Made by a program: the position numbers and the translations under genes. Shown piece by piece: positions 13,087-20,297 of a stretch of 20,507 nucleotides of DNA (position 1 is its first letter; each line of letters begins with the position of its first letter). Below the pieces are notes generated by a model, which was given only the letters and a program-made list of their open reading frames with translations, was not told the DNA's origin and ran no database searches. Location: the NCBI GenBank assembly GCA_029863035.1, contig JAOTWH010000014.1:1-20507 (forward strand), in the 5' to 3' direction. Source of the DNA: Acidimicrobiia bacterium. Lineage in GTDB: Bacteria; Actinomycetota; Acidimicrobiia; UBA5794; JAOTWH01.

Positions 13087-14832
13087 TTAGGATTTCCCGC
13101 TGCGTACCTGTTCCTTCCAAGCAAAGAAGCGTTGGCGGGTCCAGGTGTTAGCTACCGAGGTGGCCGGCAGCCACCCGCGGCGGGCGTTGGCAACGCCCCA
13201 ATGTGCTCGTGAGAACTCGCGAGGGTGGTGGGCGTCGGTGCTGATGACGAAAGTCACTCCCATCTCTGCGCCCTGGCGGATGACATGGCTGGGAGCGTCC
13301 AGGCGGTCGAGGGCCCCGTTGATCTCGATGGCAGTGCCGGTTTCGGCTGCGGCGTTCAGCACCGCATCAAAGTCGAGTTCGATCCCAGGTCGTCGCCCGA
13401 TCATGCGTCCGGTGAGATGACCGATGACGCTCACGGCCGGGTGACGAATGGCGGCCACCACGCGAGCGGTTTGGACACCACGCTCTAGATCGAAGCTGGA
13501 ATGGACGCTGGCTACGCACCAGTCGAAACCGGCCAAGAACTTGTCGTCATAGTCCAGGCTGCCGTCGGGGGCGATATTGAGTTCCGAACCATGCAGGAGA
13601 GACATATCGGGGAATCGCGCCGCCAAAGTTTCGAGCCGCTTGCGTTGACGAAGCATCTTGTCCCGGGAAACACCATTGATGGTCAGGTTCTCACCGTGAT
13701 CAGTTATGGCGATGTACTCGAGACTTCGCGCCGCTGCCGCCGCCAGCATTTTGTCGAGACTCGTTCTCCCGTCGCCCGAGAGATTGGTGTGAATATGGAG
13801 GTCACCCTTGATGTCGTCGAGCTCCACGGGCTTGGGGAGTCTCTTGGCCAGAGCCGCCTCGATCTCACCGGAGTCCTCGCGCATTTCGGGCGGTACGAAA
13901 GCCATGCCAAGCTTGCGGTAGATGGAGGCTTCGGTCTTGGCCGCCACGACTTTGCCTGTCTCGATCTCGGAAAGGGCGTACTCGTTGAGTGTCCACCCTT
14001 TGCCCAAGGCCAGTTGACGAAGAGCGATGTTGTGCGCCTTGGATCCTGTGAAGTACAGGATGGCTGCTCCGAATTCTGCCGGGGTGACCACTCGTAGGTC
14101 GACCTGAATCCCGCCTGCCATTACCGCAGATTTGGTGTCGCCGTGCGCCAGCACCTCGTCAACGGCCGCCATCGACACGAAACGGTCCATGACTGCCGCG
14201 GCGTCCGTTGAGGAGACCAAGATGTCGACGTCCCCGATGGTCTCGCTGAACCGGCGCAAGCTGCCGCAGTACTGGACGGCCGCCACCTTGGGGACCTCCT
14301 CCAGCTGGGCCACAATGGAGCGGGCCAGAGGCAGGGCCTGGGCTATCGGCGTACGGCGGTCCTTGCCGTGCAGTCCGAGGCGGGAGATCGCCTTCCCGAT
14401 CTTCTCTTCGCTCTTGGCTCCCATCCCCGGAAGCTCGCGCACCGCTTGCGCCGCGACGGCCTTGTTCAGTTGGTCCAAGTTCTCAACGCCCAATCGATCG
14501 CGCAGCATGGTGATGGTCTTGGGGCCAAGGCCCGGGATCCTTGTCATCTCGACTAGCTCGGGCGGGTACTTCTTCCGCAACTCCTCCAACTTGGAGAAGG
14601 TCCCGGTGTCGACGTACTCGCGGATCTTGGCTGCTGTTGAGCCACCGACCCCTTTGAGTTTGGTCAGCTCCTTGGTGTCGAGCTGGGTGATGTCGCCTGT
14701 GTAGTCGCTCACTGCCTGCGCCGCGTTCTCATACGCTCGGACTCGAAATGCTTGAGGACTGCCCTCGTCGAGCGTCGCTAACACCACGAGCTCATTGAGG
14801 ACCCGAGCTACGTCGGCGTTGGTGGCTGCCAC
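13087..14832 (-). CDS. polX: Bacterial PolX: DNA polymerase X with C-terminal PHP domain
   Basis: A 581-residue DNA repair polymerase with the usual bacterial PolX length. N-terminal 8-kDa-type region with helix-hairpin-helix motifs (KLKGVGGSTAAKI about 58-70, RIPGLGPKTITML 98-110, ELPGMGAKSEEKI 133-145). Polymerase X palm with YCGSLRRFSETIGDVDILV, giving catalytic Asp201 and Asp203, and the third Asp at IQVDLRV (Asp245). The PHP domain begins about residue 340 with metal ligands in DLHIHTN (His346, His348), ITDHGE (His379), HGSELN (Glu417), SVHSSF (His444) and STDAHH (Asp533, His535). In studied homologues the PHP domain gives 3'-5' exonuclease and AP-endonuclease activity, so gap-filling base excision repair is likely. 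The GTG start is supported by TAGATT 6 nt upstream and no ribosome site. Confidence 0.94.
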   Translation of the reverse strand: MAATNADVARVLNELVVLATLDEGSPQAFRVRAYENAAQAVSDYTGDITQLDTKELTKLKGVGGSTAAKIREYVDTGTFSKLEELRKKYPPELVEMTRIPGLGPKTITMLRDRLGVENLDQLNKAVAAQAVRELPGMGAKSEEKIGKAISRLGLHGKDRRTPIAQALPLARSIVAQLEEVPKVAAVQYCGSLRRFSETIGDVDILVSSTDAAAVMDRFVSMAAVDEVLAHGDTKSAVMAGGIQVDLRVVTPAEFGAAILYFTGSKAHNIALRQLALGKGWTLNEYALSEIETGKVVAAKTEASIYRKLGMAFVPPEMREDSGEIEAALAKRLPKPVELDDIKGDLHIHTNLSGDGRTSLDKMLAAAAARSLEYIAITDHGENLTINGVSRDKMLRQRKRLETLAARFPDMSLLHGSELNIAPDGSLDYDDKFLAGFDWCVASVHSSFDLERGVQTARVVAAIRHPAVSVIGHLTGRMIGRRPGIELDFDAVLNAAAETGTAIEINGALDRLDAPSHVIRQGAEMGVTFVISTDAHHPREFSRAHWGVANARRGWLPATSVANTWTRQRFFAWKEQVRSGKS

Positions 14833-14838
14833 CCACGC

Positions 14839-14844
14839 AATCTA
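14839..14844 (-). promoter_or_regulatory. -10 box (TAGATT) of a probable leaderless polX transcript
   Basis: Minus strand: TAGATT, then 6 nt, then GTG. It lies in the 20-bp gap after the stop of the upstream membrane-protein gene. Confidence 0.5.
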
Positions 14845-14852
14845 GAGATCGG

Positions 14853-16385
14853 CTACCTCTGTATCTCAACCATCACGAGGTCACCTGCCGTGGCCACTAC
14901 CTGTCCGTGTTGAGCAACCTCTTCGAGGGAAAGGGCGCTCGAGTCGAACAGGACGTGCGTTACAGAGCGGCGGGCGATGATCGCCTCGCGAATCGAGTGG
15001 CTGGTGCCGGCTTGCAGGAACAGTTCGGTGTCTGCCAGCAACTGTTCGCCATTGCTCAACAATCCATCGAGGGCACTGGACGAAAGAGCGACGACCTTGC
15101 CTTCGAACGCCGCCACTGGGTGGGCGAAATCTTGATCCGCCAGAACGACCGAGTTCGCGGCGAGGGGCGCGGTGAGCGTCCTCATCTCCGCAACGACGGG
15201 CTCCGTCGACCAGTCGAAGCTGGTGGCGTTGGCAACGGGCCAGATCATGTATCCAGCCAATGTCAGACCCACCAGCGCCACGTTCAACGCAACAGCCGAG
15301 CCGGCCGCCCACCATGCCGCTGTCGTTACCCGACGGGAGTGTTCGGTTAGGAGCAAGGCCACCAGGGCGAGGCCCATGAAGTAGCCCGAGAAATGCAGGA
15401 ATCGGTGACCGAGCGGCAAACTCACGACGTGGTCGATTGCCCAAACGGCGGTGGTAACTGCCAAACCGAGAACGATCAGCGGGTGTTCATGGCGGCGGGC
15501 CAACAACCACGCTGCACCGATGCCAAGCAACAGGGGACCCAGCGCAACCGCCATGTGGGTTGGGTCGCGGAACTGTTCCCATACGGGCTCGTTGATTCCC
15601 GATCGGCTGGTGACGATTCGCCAGAAGGAGTGCCAGGGCCAGGCCTCGACCAGCAGCAGTGCCGACGTCGCCGCGCCGAGCGTCCCTGCCCGCAACTTCC
15701 AGCTCGACTCCTCGGTTAGCGCCGCAATCCCGATCGATATGAGGAGCAAGGCACCGCTAAGGGGATGGGAGGCGAGGATCACAGTGGAGAGAGCGGCCAA
15801 CGCCGGGTAGGGCCACCACGCGCCAATCTGGGAGCGCATCATGGCGATCGCGAGCGCTATCGCACCCCAAGCCAGGCCGAGGGCCTGAGTCGAAGGGTAT
15901 GAGGCAACGAAGAGCAGGCCTTTGGCCTGGATCATGCCCGACCAAGGAAGGGCGTTGCCCCACGCGAGCGTGAATACTCCCAGAACCAGAACCGGCGCCC
16001 ACCTGTGAGCGAAGTAGACGCGGCTGAAGGCATATATGCCGCCAAAGAGGATGATCAGGTTGAGGATGGCGGCCACGCCCATCGCCGTCATCGGTGACAG
16101 GTTGAACGCCGCGGCCAAGAGGGTCACGACCAGGTTCGCCGGGACGAACAGAGACGTGGCCTGGCCGCCAGCTATCTGGGGGTGGCCTGGGTGGGCTAGA
16201 TTCGCGGACCATTCCTTTATGGCAGCAGCGTGAGGCCAGTAGTCGCTGCCGTAGAAGTACGCCCCAAGTGGTGTCTGAAAAGCTGCCCAGCCGATCACCG
16301 CGATCATGAACCCCGCCATCGACCAGTAGACGATGCGAGGAGACGAGGCGAGCCTGGTAGATGACAGGTTCACGCTGAACCGCAA
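14853..16385 (-). CDS. Polytopic membrane protein, GT-C glycosyltransferase-like
   Basis: A protein of up to 510 residues with about ten or more hydrophobic helices over residues 20-385, then a soluble C-terminal domain (about 390-510). The first extracytoplasmic loop holds YFYGSDYWPHA; an acidic motif in this loop is typical of GT-C transferases, which use lipid-linked sugars. I see no closer family match, so sugar transfer is inference. Other polytopic families with an acidic first loop remain possible. The start is uncertain: the frame opens with TTG at 16385, but a TACTTT -10-like box overlaps it, and a GTG at 16373, 10 nt past that box, is a fair alternative. It sits 28 bp after the MFS gene and 20 bp before polX. 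Confidence 0.72.
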   Translation of the reverse strand: MRFSVNLSSTRLASSPRIVYWSMAGFMIAVIGWAAFQTPLGAYFYGSDYWPHAAAIKEWSANLAHPGHPQIAGGQATSLFVPANLVVTLLAAAFNLSPMTAMGVAAILNLIILFGGIYAFSRVYFAHRWAPVLVLGVFTLAWGNALPWSGMIQAKGLLFVASYPSTQALGLAWGAIALAIAMMRSQIGAWWPYPALAALSTVILASHPLSGALLLISIGIAALTEESSWKLRAGTLGAATSALLLVEAWPWHSFWRIVTSRSGINEPVWEQFRDPTHMAVALGPLLLGIGAAWLLARRHEHPLIVLGLAVTTAVWAIDHVVSLPLGHRFLHFSGYFMGLALVALLLTEHSRRVTTAAWWAAGSAVALNVALVGLTLAGYMIWPVANATSFDWSTEPVVAEMRTLTAPLAANSVVLADQDFAHPVAAFEGKVVALSSSALDGLLSNGEQLLADTELFLQAGTSHSIREAIIARRSVTHVLFDSSALSLEEVAQHGQVVATAGDLVMVEIQR

Positions 16386-16389
16386 AGTA
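16384..16389 (-). promoter_or_regulatory. Possible -10 box (TACTTT) overlapping the GT-C-like gene start
   Basis: Minus strand TACTTT, 10 nt before a GTG at 16373. If used, translation cannot start at the TTG at 16385. It follows a hairpin after the MFS stop, which is consistent with a new transcription unit. Confidence 0.35.
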
Positions 16390-16391
16390 CC

Positions 16392-16408
16392 AGCCTGTGA
16401 TGCAGGCT
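16392..16408. terminator. Hairpin after the MFS gene
   Basis: AGCCTG-TGATG-CAGGCT, a perfect 6-bp stem with a 5-nt loop. It starts 5 nt past the MFS stop on the minus strand. No U-tract, so a weak or Rho-assisted terminator at best. Confidence 0.35.
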
Positions 16409-16413
16409 TTCGG

Positions 16414-17556
16414 TCAGTGCATCCGAACCGTGGTTCGCAGCATCCATATCGCCGCCACGTTGAGCGAAGCGGCGGCCACTGCGTTGGCTGACAGACCCCA
16501 GGTCTCGAACATGACCGGGCCCGCCAGGGCCCCCACTGCGCGGGCCAGCGACATCGACGCCACCATTAGAGATAGAAAGCCGGCCCGTTGCATAGGCCGG
16601 ATCTCGGTGCCGAGCGGAATCGATATCACGATGGCGAACTCGAATCCGGCCAGCCCCAATGCCAAAGCGGCGATGCCCAACGCGTAGGAGTCCTGCAGGA
16701 ATGCGAGCGCGAGAAAGCCTCCCGCCGAGATCATCAGCCCAATGCTCATGGCTCTTCTCTTGCCGATCCGATCGCCGAACGCGAACACGGATCCCTCACC
16801 AACGATCTCCGCTAGTCCCACTATGACGGCCGTCCCACCCAGGGCAACCAGGCTTAGACCGAAGGAGTTCTCCAACCAGGCGCCGAATGCGACGAACATC
16901 AACTCGGCGGCAATGGTGAACAGGCCCACCACCACCAGGAAACTGACAGCTGCGGCGTCGATATTGATCTTGGTTGGGGCAGTCGACGCATCGGGCTCGT
17001 CCCGGTCCAAGACGAACACCATCGCCATCAACCCCACTGCGCCTCCGACGGCGATGGCCCAAAAGGGTGCCCTCCACCCGCCACGGTCGATGAGCCACCC
17101 GGCCAGCGGTGCTCCCACCAGCAGGCCACCTGCCCAGGTCATCTCGAGCACCGAGAGGGCGCGCGCCCTCCGTTCGTAGGGGGTGCGGTCGGCGATATAT
17201 GACTGGGCCGCGATGTCGAACGCAGGCTTGGCGATCCCGAACAAGACGAACCCAACTAGAGCGCCCCAGAACACGCCGGTTGCCGCAGTCACGGACGCCC
17301 CCACCACCAACATCAATGCGCCGAAAGCGGCCAGGCGCAAGCGCCTCTCGCCGCGCCCCACCAGGGCCACCACCCCCGGCGCGGCGAGGCCCACCATCCA
17401 TCTGGCTGAAACGATGATGCCGGCTTGTCCGAGCGACACACCGAGGCCCCTGGCGATGGCGGGCAAGAACGGGTAGACGAATCTCTGCGCAGTGTTGAAC
17501 ACCAAACGCAGCCCGGTGAGGAAGACGATCTGGAGGGCGAGGGGCCGCTTCGGCAT
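16414..17556 (-). CDS. MFS transporter
   Basis: A 380-residue major facilitator superfamily protein with about twelve TM segments and short loops. The loop after TM4 has YIADRTPYERRARAL, and the loop between the halves' TM8/9 has GDRIGKRRAM, both typical MFS basic loop signatures (the second being motif A of the C-terminal half). The central cytoplasmic loop (about residues 188-202) is short and charged. This is compatible with a proton-coupled drug or metabolite exporter; the substrate cannot be predicted. The ATG start lacks a clear ribosome site; a TAGCTT -10-like box lies 9 nt upstream. It is divergent from rex, with 97 bp between starts, and is first in the eight-gene minus-strand run. 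Confidence 0.88.
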   Translation of the reverse strand: MPKRPLALQIVFLTGLRLVFNTAQRFVYPFLPAIARGLGVSLGQAGIIVSARWMVGLAAPGVVALVGRGERRLRLAAFGALMLVVGASVTAATGVFWGALVGFVLFGIAKPAFDIAAQSYIADRTPYERRARALSVLEMTWAGGLLVGAPLAGWLIDRGGWRAPFWAIAVGGAVGLMAMVFVLDRDEPDASTAPTKINIDAAAVSFLVVVGLFTIAAELMFVAFGAWLENSFGLSLVALGGTAVIVGLAEIVGEGSVFAFGDRIGKRRAMSIGLMISAGGFLALAFLQDSYALGIAALALGLAGFEFAIVISIPLGTEIRPMQRAGFLSLMVASMSLARAVGALAGPVMFETWGLSANAVAAASLNVAAIWMLRTTVRMH

Positions 17557-17594
17557 CAGCCCGTCAAGCTAACGCTGCCGTTGCGGCGCCGAGC

Positions 17595-17644
17595 TTGTGA
17601 ATTTGTGAAGTTCGCGAAGCTAGGTACCTTTTGGTAGTTGTGAA
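17595..17644 (+). promoter_or_regulatory. Rex promoter with three TTGTGAA half-sites (putative autoregulation)
   Basis: TTGTGAA occurs at 17595-17601, 17603-17609 and 17638-17644, all in the same orientation. It is exactly the left half of the known Rex operator (TTGTGAA-N4-TTCACAA). No proper inverted partner exists; the nearest is TTCGCGA at 17611-17617. The middle copy also serves as a possible -35 (TTGTGA 17603-17608), 16 nt before TACCTT (17625-17630) as -10. The third copy would lie in the leader next to the GAAGGG ribosome site. The region also lies upstream of the divergent MFS gene. Confidence 0.5.
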
Positions 17645-17653
17645 GGGCCAATC

Positions 17654-18277
17654 ATGAAAGGCACCATTCCACGGGCGACGGTCAAGCGCCTGCCTCTCTA
17701 CCTCCAGGTGCTCGAGGATCTTCCTCCCGCGGAACGAACCGTGTCGTCTGGTCAGCTGGCACGAGCGGCCGGGGTCAAGGCCGCCAACGTGCGCAAGGAC
17801 CTCTCCTTCCTTGGTTCCAACGGTGTGCGGGGCGTCGGTTACGACGCAGCGCAGCTTCGCAACCAGATCGCCAGAAAGCTGGGCCGGATGGATGCTTGCC
17901 CTGTGGCCATCATCGGCGCCGGGAACCTCGGCCAGGCCCTATCCGGATACCCCGGTTTCATCGATCGCGGCTTCGAAGTTGCTGGCTTGTTCGACGTCGA
18001 CGCCTCCAAGGTGGGAGCCACGTACTACGGCATCGTTGTTGAGTCGGTGGACGGGCTGGAGAAGGCCATCGAGCAGCGGGGGGTTTCGATCGGAATCATC
18101 ACCACCGTCCCAGCGGCAGCCCAAGATATCGCCGATCGCTTGGCTGCGGCTGGAATACGTTCGATTCTCAACTTCGCAGCGGTGACGCTCGAGGTTCCCG
18201 AAGGTGTGGAGGTGCGTCGGGTCGACCTCTCAACCGAGCTCCAGATCCTCAGCTACTACTTGCACGAGAGCGCTTAG
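17654..18277 (+). CDS. rex: Redox-sensing transcriptional repressor Rex
   Basis: A 207-residue Rex protein. As a dimer it senses the NADH/NAD+ ratio: it binds operators when NAD+ is high and leaves them when NADH rises, which controls respiratory and fermentation genes. The N-terminal winged helix contains SSGQLARAAGVKAANVRKDL and the RGVGY wing (about residues 31-63). The Rossmann part has IIGAGNLGQAL (86-96; G88, G90, G93) followed by FDVDASKVG, and the C-terminal swap helix ends ELQILSYYL. All key family features are present. The ATG has AAGGG about 7 nt upstream. It is divergent from the MFS gene and convergent with the respiratory operon, which it might control, though the operon promoter lies outside the window. 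Confidence 0.96.
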   Translation: MKGTIPRATVKRLPLYLQVLEDLPPAERTVSSGQLARAAGVKAANVRKDLSFLGSNGVRGVGYDAAQLRNQIARKLGRMDACPVAIIGAGNLGQALSGYPGFIDRGFEVAGLFDVDASKVGATYYGIVVESVDGLEKAIEQRGVSIGIITTVPAAAQDIADRLAAAGIRSILNFAAVTLEVPEGVEVRRVDLSTELQILSYYLHESA

Positions 18278-18283
18278 TTAGGA

Positions 18284-18315
18284 GGCCGCTGAGCGACGGC
18301 GTCACTCAGCAGGCC
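18284..18315. terminator. Strong bidirectional hairpin between rex and the respiratory operon
   Basis: Stem: GGCC-GCTGAG-C-GAC, loop GGC, return GTC-A-CTCAGC-A-GGCC. This gives 13 base pairs with one C/A mismatch and one bulged A. It spans the gap between the convergent ends of rex and the four-TM protein gene. No U-tract follows on either strand, so it is terminator-like rather than a classical intrinsic terminator. Confidence 0.55.
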
Positions 18316-18772
18316 CCTCATCGCCGCCTTGATCAGCCGCCTCGAGGCGGTTGAGGGCCACCAAGAACATCGCGAAGAGAATTGCCGAACCGAGCATCAG
18401 TGCCAATGACATGATTCGCAGCTGGAAGGCGTTCAGGCCTTCGAACGCTGCGGGGCGCGGACCGCGGGGGACGGTGATGGTGAACAAGAATCCTTGGATG
18501 ACTCCCCAGCCGGTGAGGGCAGATCCCGCGATGAGGAAACCCAGGCGGGCTCCGAGGTTGGTGTAGAGCACCAGGAACACAGTGCCCATGAACGCACCAA
18601 ACGCCACGAGCGTGATCCAGACTCCGCGCCAGAATGTGTTGCCCCAGATGAAGCGCTCGTAGATGTCGCCCATGGTGCCGCGGAACGCCGGGATGAATAC
18701 TGCCACGCTGAACACCGCGGCCACGATGCCGATCCATTCGAGCTTGGTGACGCCTCGCTCGTCTCGCAGCAT
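18302..18772 (-). CDS. Four-TM membrane protein of the Rieske/cytochrome c operon
   Basis: A 156-residue membrane protein. TM helices at about residues 13-29, 51-70, 77-97 and 119-140, with an acidic C-terminal tail. The start is placed at the ATG that overlaps the cytochrome stop as TGATG, with AAAGG upstream; a GTG three codons earlier is also open. The overlap implies translational coupling with the cytochrome, so it is probably a subunit or assembly partner of the same respiratory complex. It has no conserved His pair typical of cytochrome b and I do not recognise a named family. It converges on rex. Confidence 0.75.
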   Translation of the reverse strand: MLRDERGVTKLEWIGIVAAVFSVAVFIPAFRGTMGDIYERFIWGNTFWRGVWITLVAFGAFMGTVFLVLYTNLGARLGFLIAGSALTGWGVIQGFLFTITVPRGPRPAAFEGLNAFQLRIMSLALMLGSAILFAMFLVALNRLEAADQGGDEGPAE

Positions 18773-20286
18773 CACAACCACCTTTCGAATCGGACGATCA
18801 ATTCGATGTCCTCTCTGCTCAAGGTGAACCCGAAGCCCGGCATCCAGCCGTTGCCGAGGCCGTTGACTCCGTAGAACAGCGCTCGCTCAGATCCCTTGAT
18901 GATCAAGTCCACGTGGTCCTCGAAATCGGGGAATTGCCGTACCGCCTTGCCACCTCTCAGCGACGGACCCCACGCTCCTGAGCCCGGCTCCTGTTCGAAG
19001 GCAGTCCCGGCCGAGTAGCCAGCAGTGTGACAACGAGCGCAGTAAGCGTTGAATAGGCCAACGGCACGGCGTGCCGCCTCGCCGTCGCCGTCGAACGCTT
19101 CCGCGGCCAGAGCTCCCATGTCGATGGCGTACTTGCGGTCGGCGACCGCGGCTTCGAAATAGGCAACCCCGTCTTCGGCGCTGGCAATGAAGGCTTCGTT
19201 GTTGTCGGCCGCAACCTTCAGGTTGATCATCTCTGCCTGCAGGTCGGTGAAGATCGTGTCCAAGGCGGCAAGGTCGTCGACGGGCTCGGCCCCGGGTTGG
19301 CGGGTGCTGAAGGAATCGGTCGGATCGAATGTCACCGCGAACGCTTCCGGATCAATCGCCATGTTGAAGGCGGCGGGCTCGGCATCGATCGCGAAGCGAG
19401 AGAGGATGGTGGTCAGTTCGGCTTCTGCCACATCGGTGATCCCGTCGCGGTCACTGTCCGATCCGTCGGATTCACAAGGGCGGCCCACCAACGCGGCGGA
19501 ATCGTCGGTGCAGGTGCTGGGCTGGGAGAGAAGATCGGTGATCGCCGCCGGCACTGCTTCGACCCGTGAGAACACCGAAGGTATGTTTCGGACGTCAGCC
19601 GCTGTCTGCTCCTGGTCGGCCAGAGCCTGAGCTACGGACTCGTCGGCTCGATCCAGCCGGTCGAGAGCCAACGCAACCTTCGTTTCGACCTGACCGAAAG
19701 CCTCGTTCTGAGGGATCTGGATCGATCGCAGGTAAAGGATGAGTTGATCGATCTGCTGGCTGGTCATGGACCCCCCGCCTTCCAGGCCGTTGCCCGGCAT
19801 CGGGGCGCCGGGTCGGCCGAAGATGATCCAGAATCGCACCTCGTCCTCGTCGTAGCGATAGAAGATGTCGTTGAGAGAGGGTGCCGCCCAAATGGTGTCC
19901 AGGCCACTGCGGTGTTCGATGCTTGCAGCGCCGCCACCGGTACCTCCGGCGCCATGACACTGAATGCAGAAGAAGGTCTCGAACCAGTGCTCCCCCTCTT
20001 CGACGTCCGCCTCGAGCTGCTGCTCGGTGGCCTCCGCCTGGCGGCCCGCCTCGCCCAGGTAGTAGATGGGGAGCAGCAGGGCCAGCGCGGCCACAGACAC
20101 CAGGGCAGCCAGCAGCACTTTGCTGAGGCGGGCGTTCTCCAGTTCATCGTCGGTGAGGAAGGGCGCCAGATTCTGCGGCGCCGCCTCGGTCTCGCTGGAG
20201 CGAGCCCTGCCGCTGTTGATGAGGATCGCAGCCCACGCCAGCAGGGCAAGGACAGCGATACCGACAACGACCGCTCCGAGCCCCAT
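18772..20286 (-). CDS. Membrane-anchored di-haem cytochrome c with a long central insert
   Basis: A 504-residue protein. TM1 (about residues 3-23), a cytoplasmic loop, TM2 (about 56-77), a first cytochrome c domain with CIQCH (107-111) and probable distal Met163 in PMPG, a central region of about 220 residues, and a second cytochrome c domain with CARCH (416-420) and probable distal Met482 in GWMPGFG. The central region has a Cys pair (C259, C271) and an EF-hand-like loop D277-x-D279-x-D281-G-I-x-D285-x-x-E288. It lies 11 bp after the Rieske gene, so it probably accepts electrons from it, in the role of the QcrC di-haem subunit of actinobacterial bc complexes. However, the two N-terminal TMs and the insert are not the standard QcrC layout. 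Confidence 0.87.
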   Translation of the reverse strand: MGLGAVVVGIAVLALLAWAAILINSGRARSSETEAAPQNLAPFLTDDELENARLSKVLLAALVSVAALALLLPIYYLGEAGRQAEATEQQLEADVEEGEHWFETFFCIQCHGAGGTGGGAASIEHRSGLDTIWAAPSLNDIFYRYDEDEVRFWIIFGRPGAPMPGNGLEGGGSMTSQQIDQLILYLRSIQIPQNEAFGQVETKVALALDRLDRADESVAQALADQEQTAADVRNIPSVFSRVEAVPAAITDLLSQPSTCTDDSAALVGRPCESDGSDSDRDGITDVAEAELTTILSRFAIDAEPAAFNMAIDPEAFAVTFDPTDSFSTRQPGAEPVDDLAALDTIFTDLQAEMINLKVAADNNEAFIASAEDGVAYFEAAVADRKYAIDMGALAAEAFDGDGEAARRAVGLFNAYCARCHTAGYSAGTAFEQEPGSGAWGPSLRGGKAVRQFPDFEDHVDLIIKGSERALFYGVNGLGNGWMPGFGFTLSREDIELIVRFERWL

Positions 20287-20297
20287 CTAGCCAGCCC

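Noticed and set aside
13501..14097. 198-codon plus-strand frame opposite polX
   Set aside because: Lies entirely against catalytic PolX/PHP sequence; a shadow.
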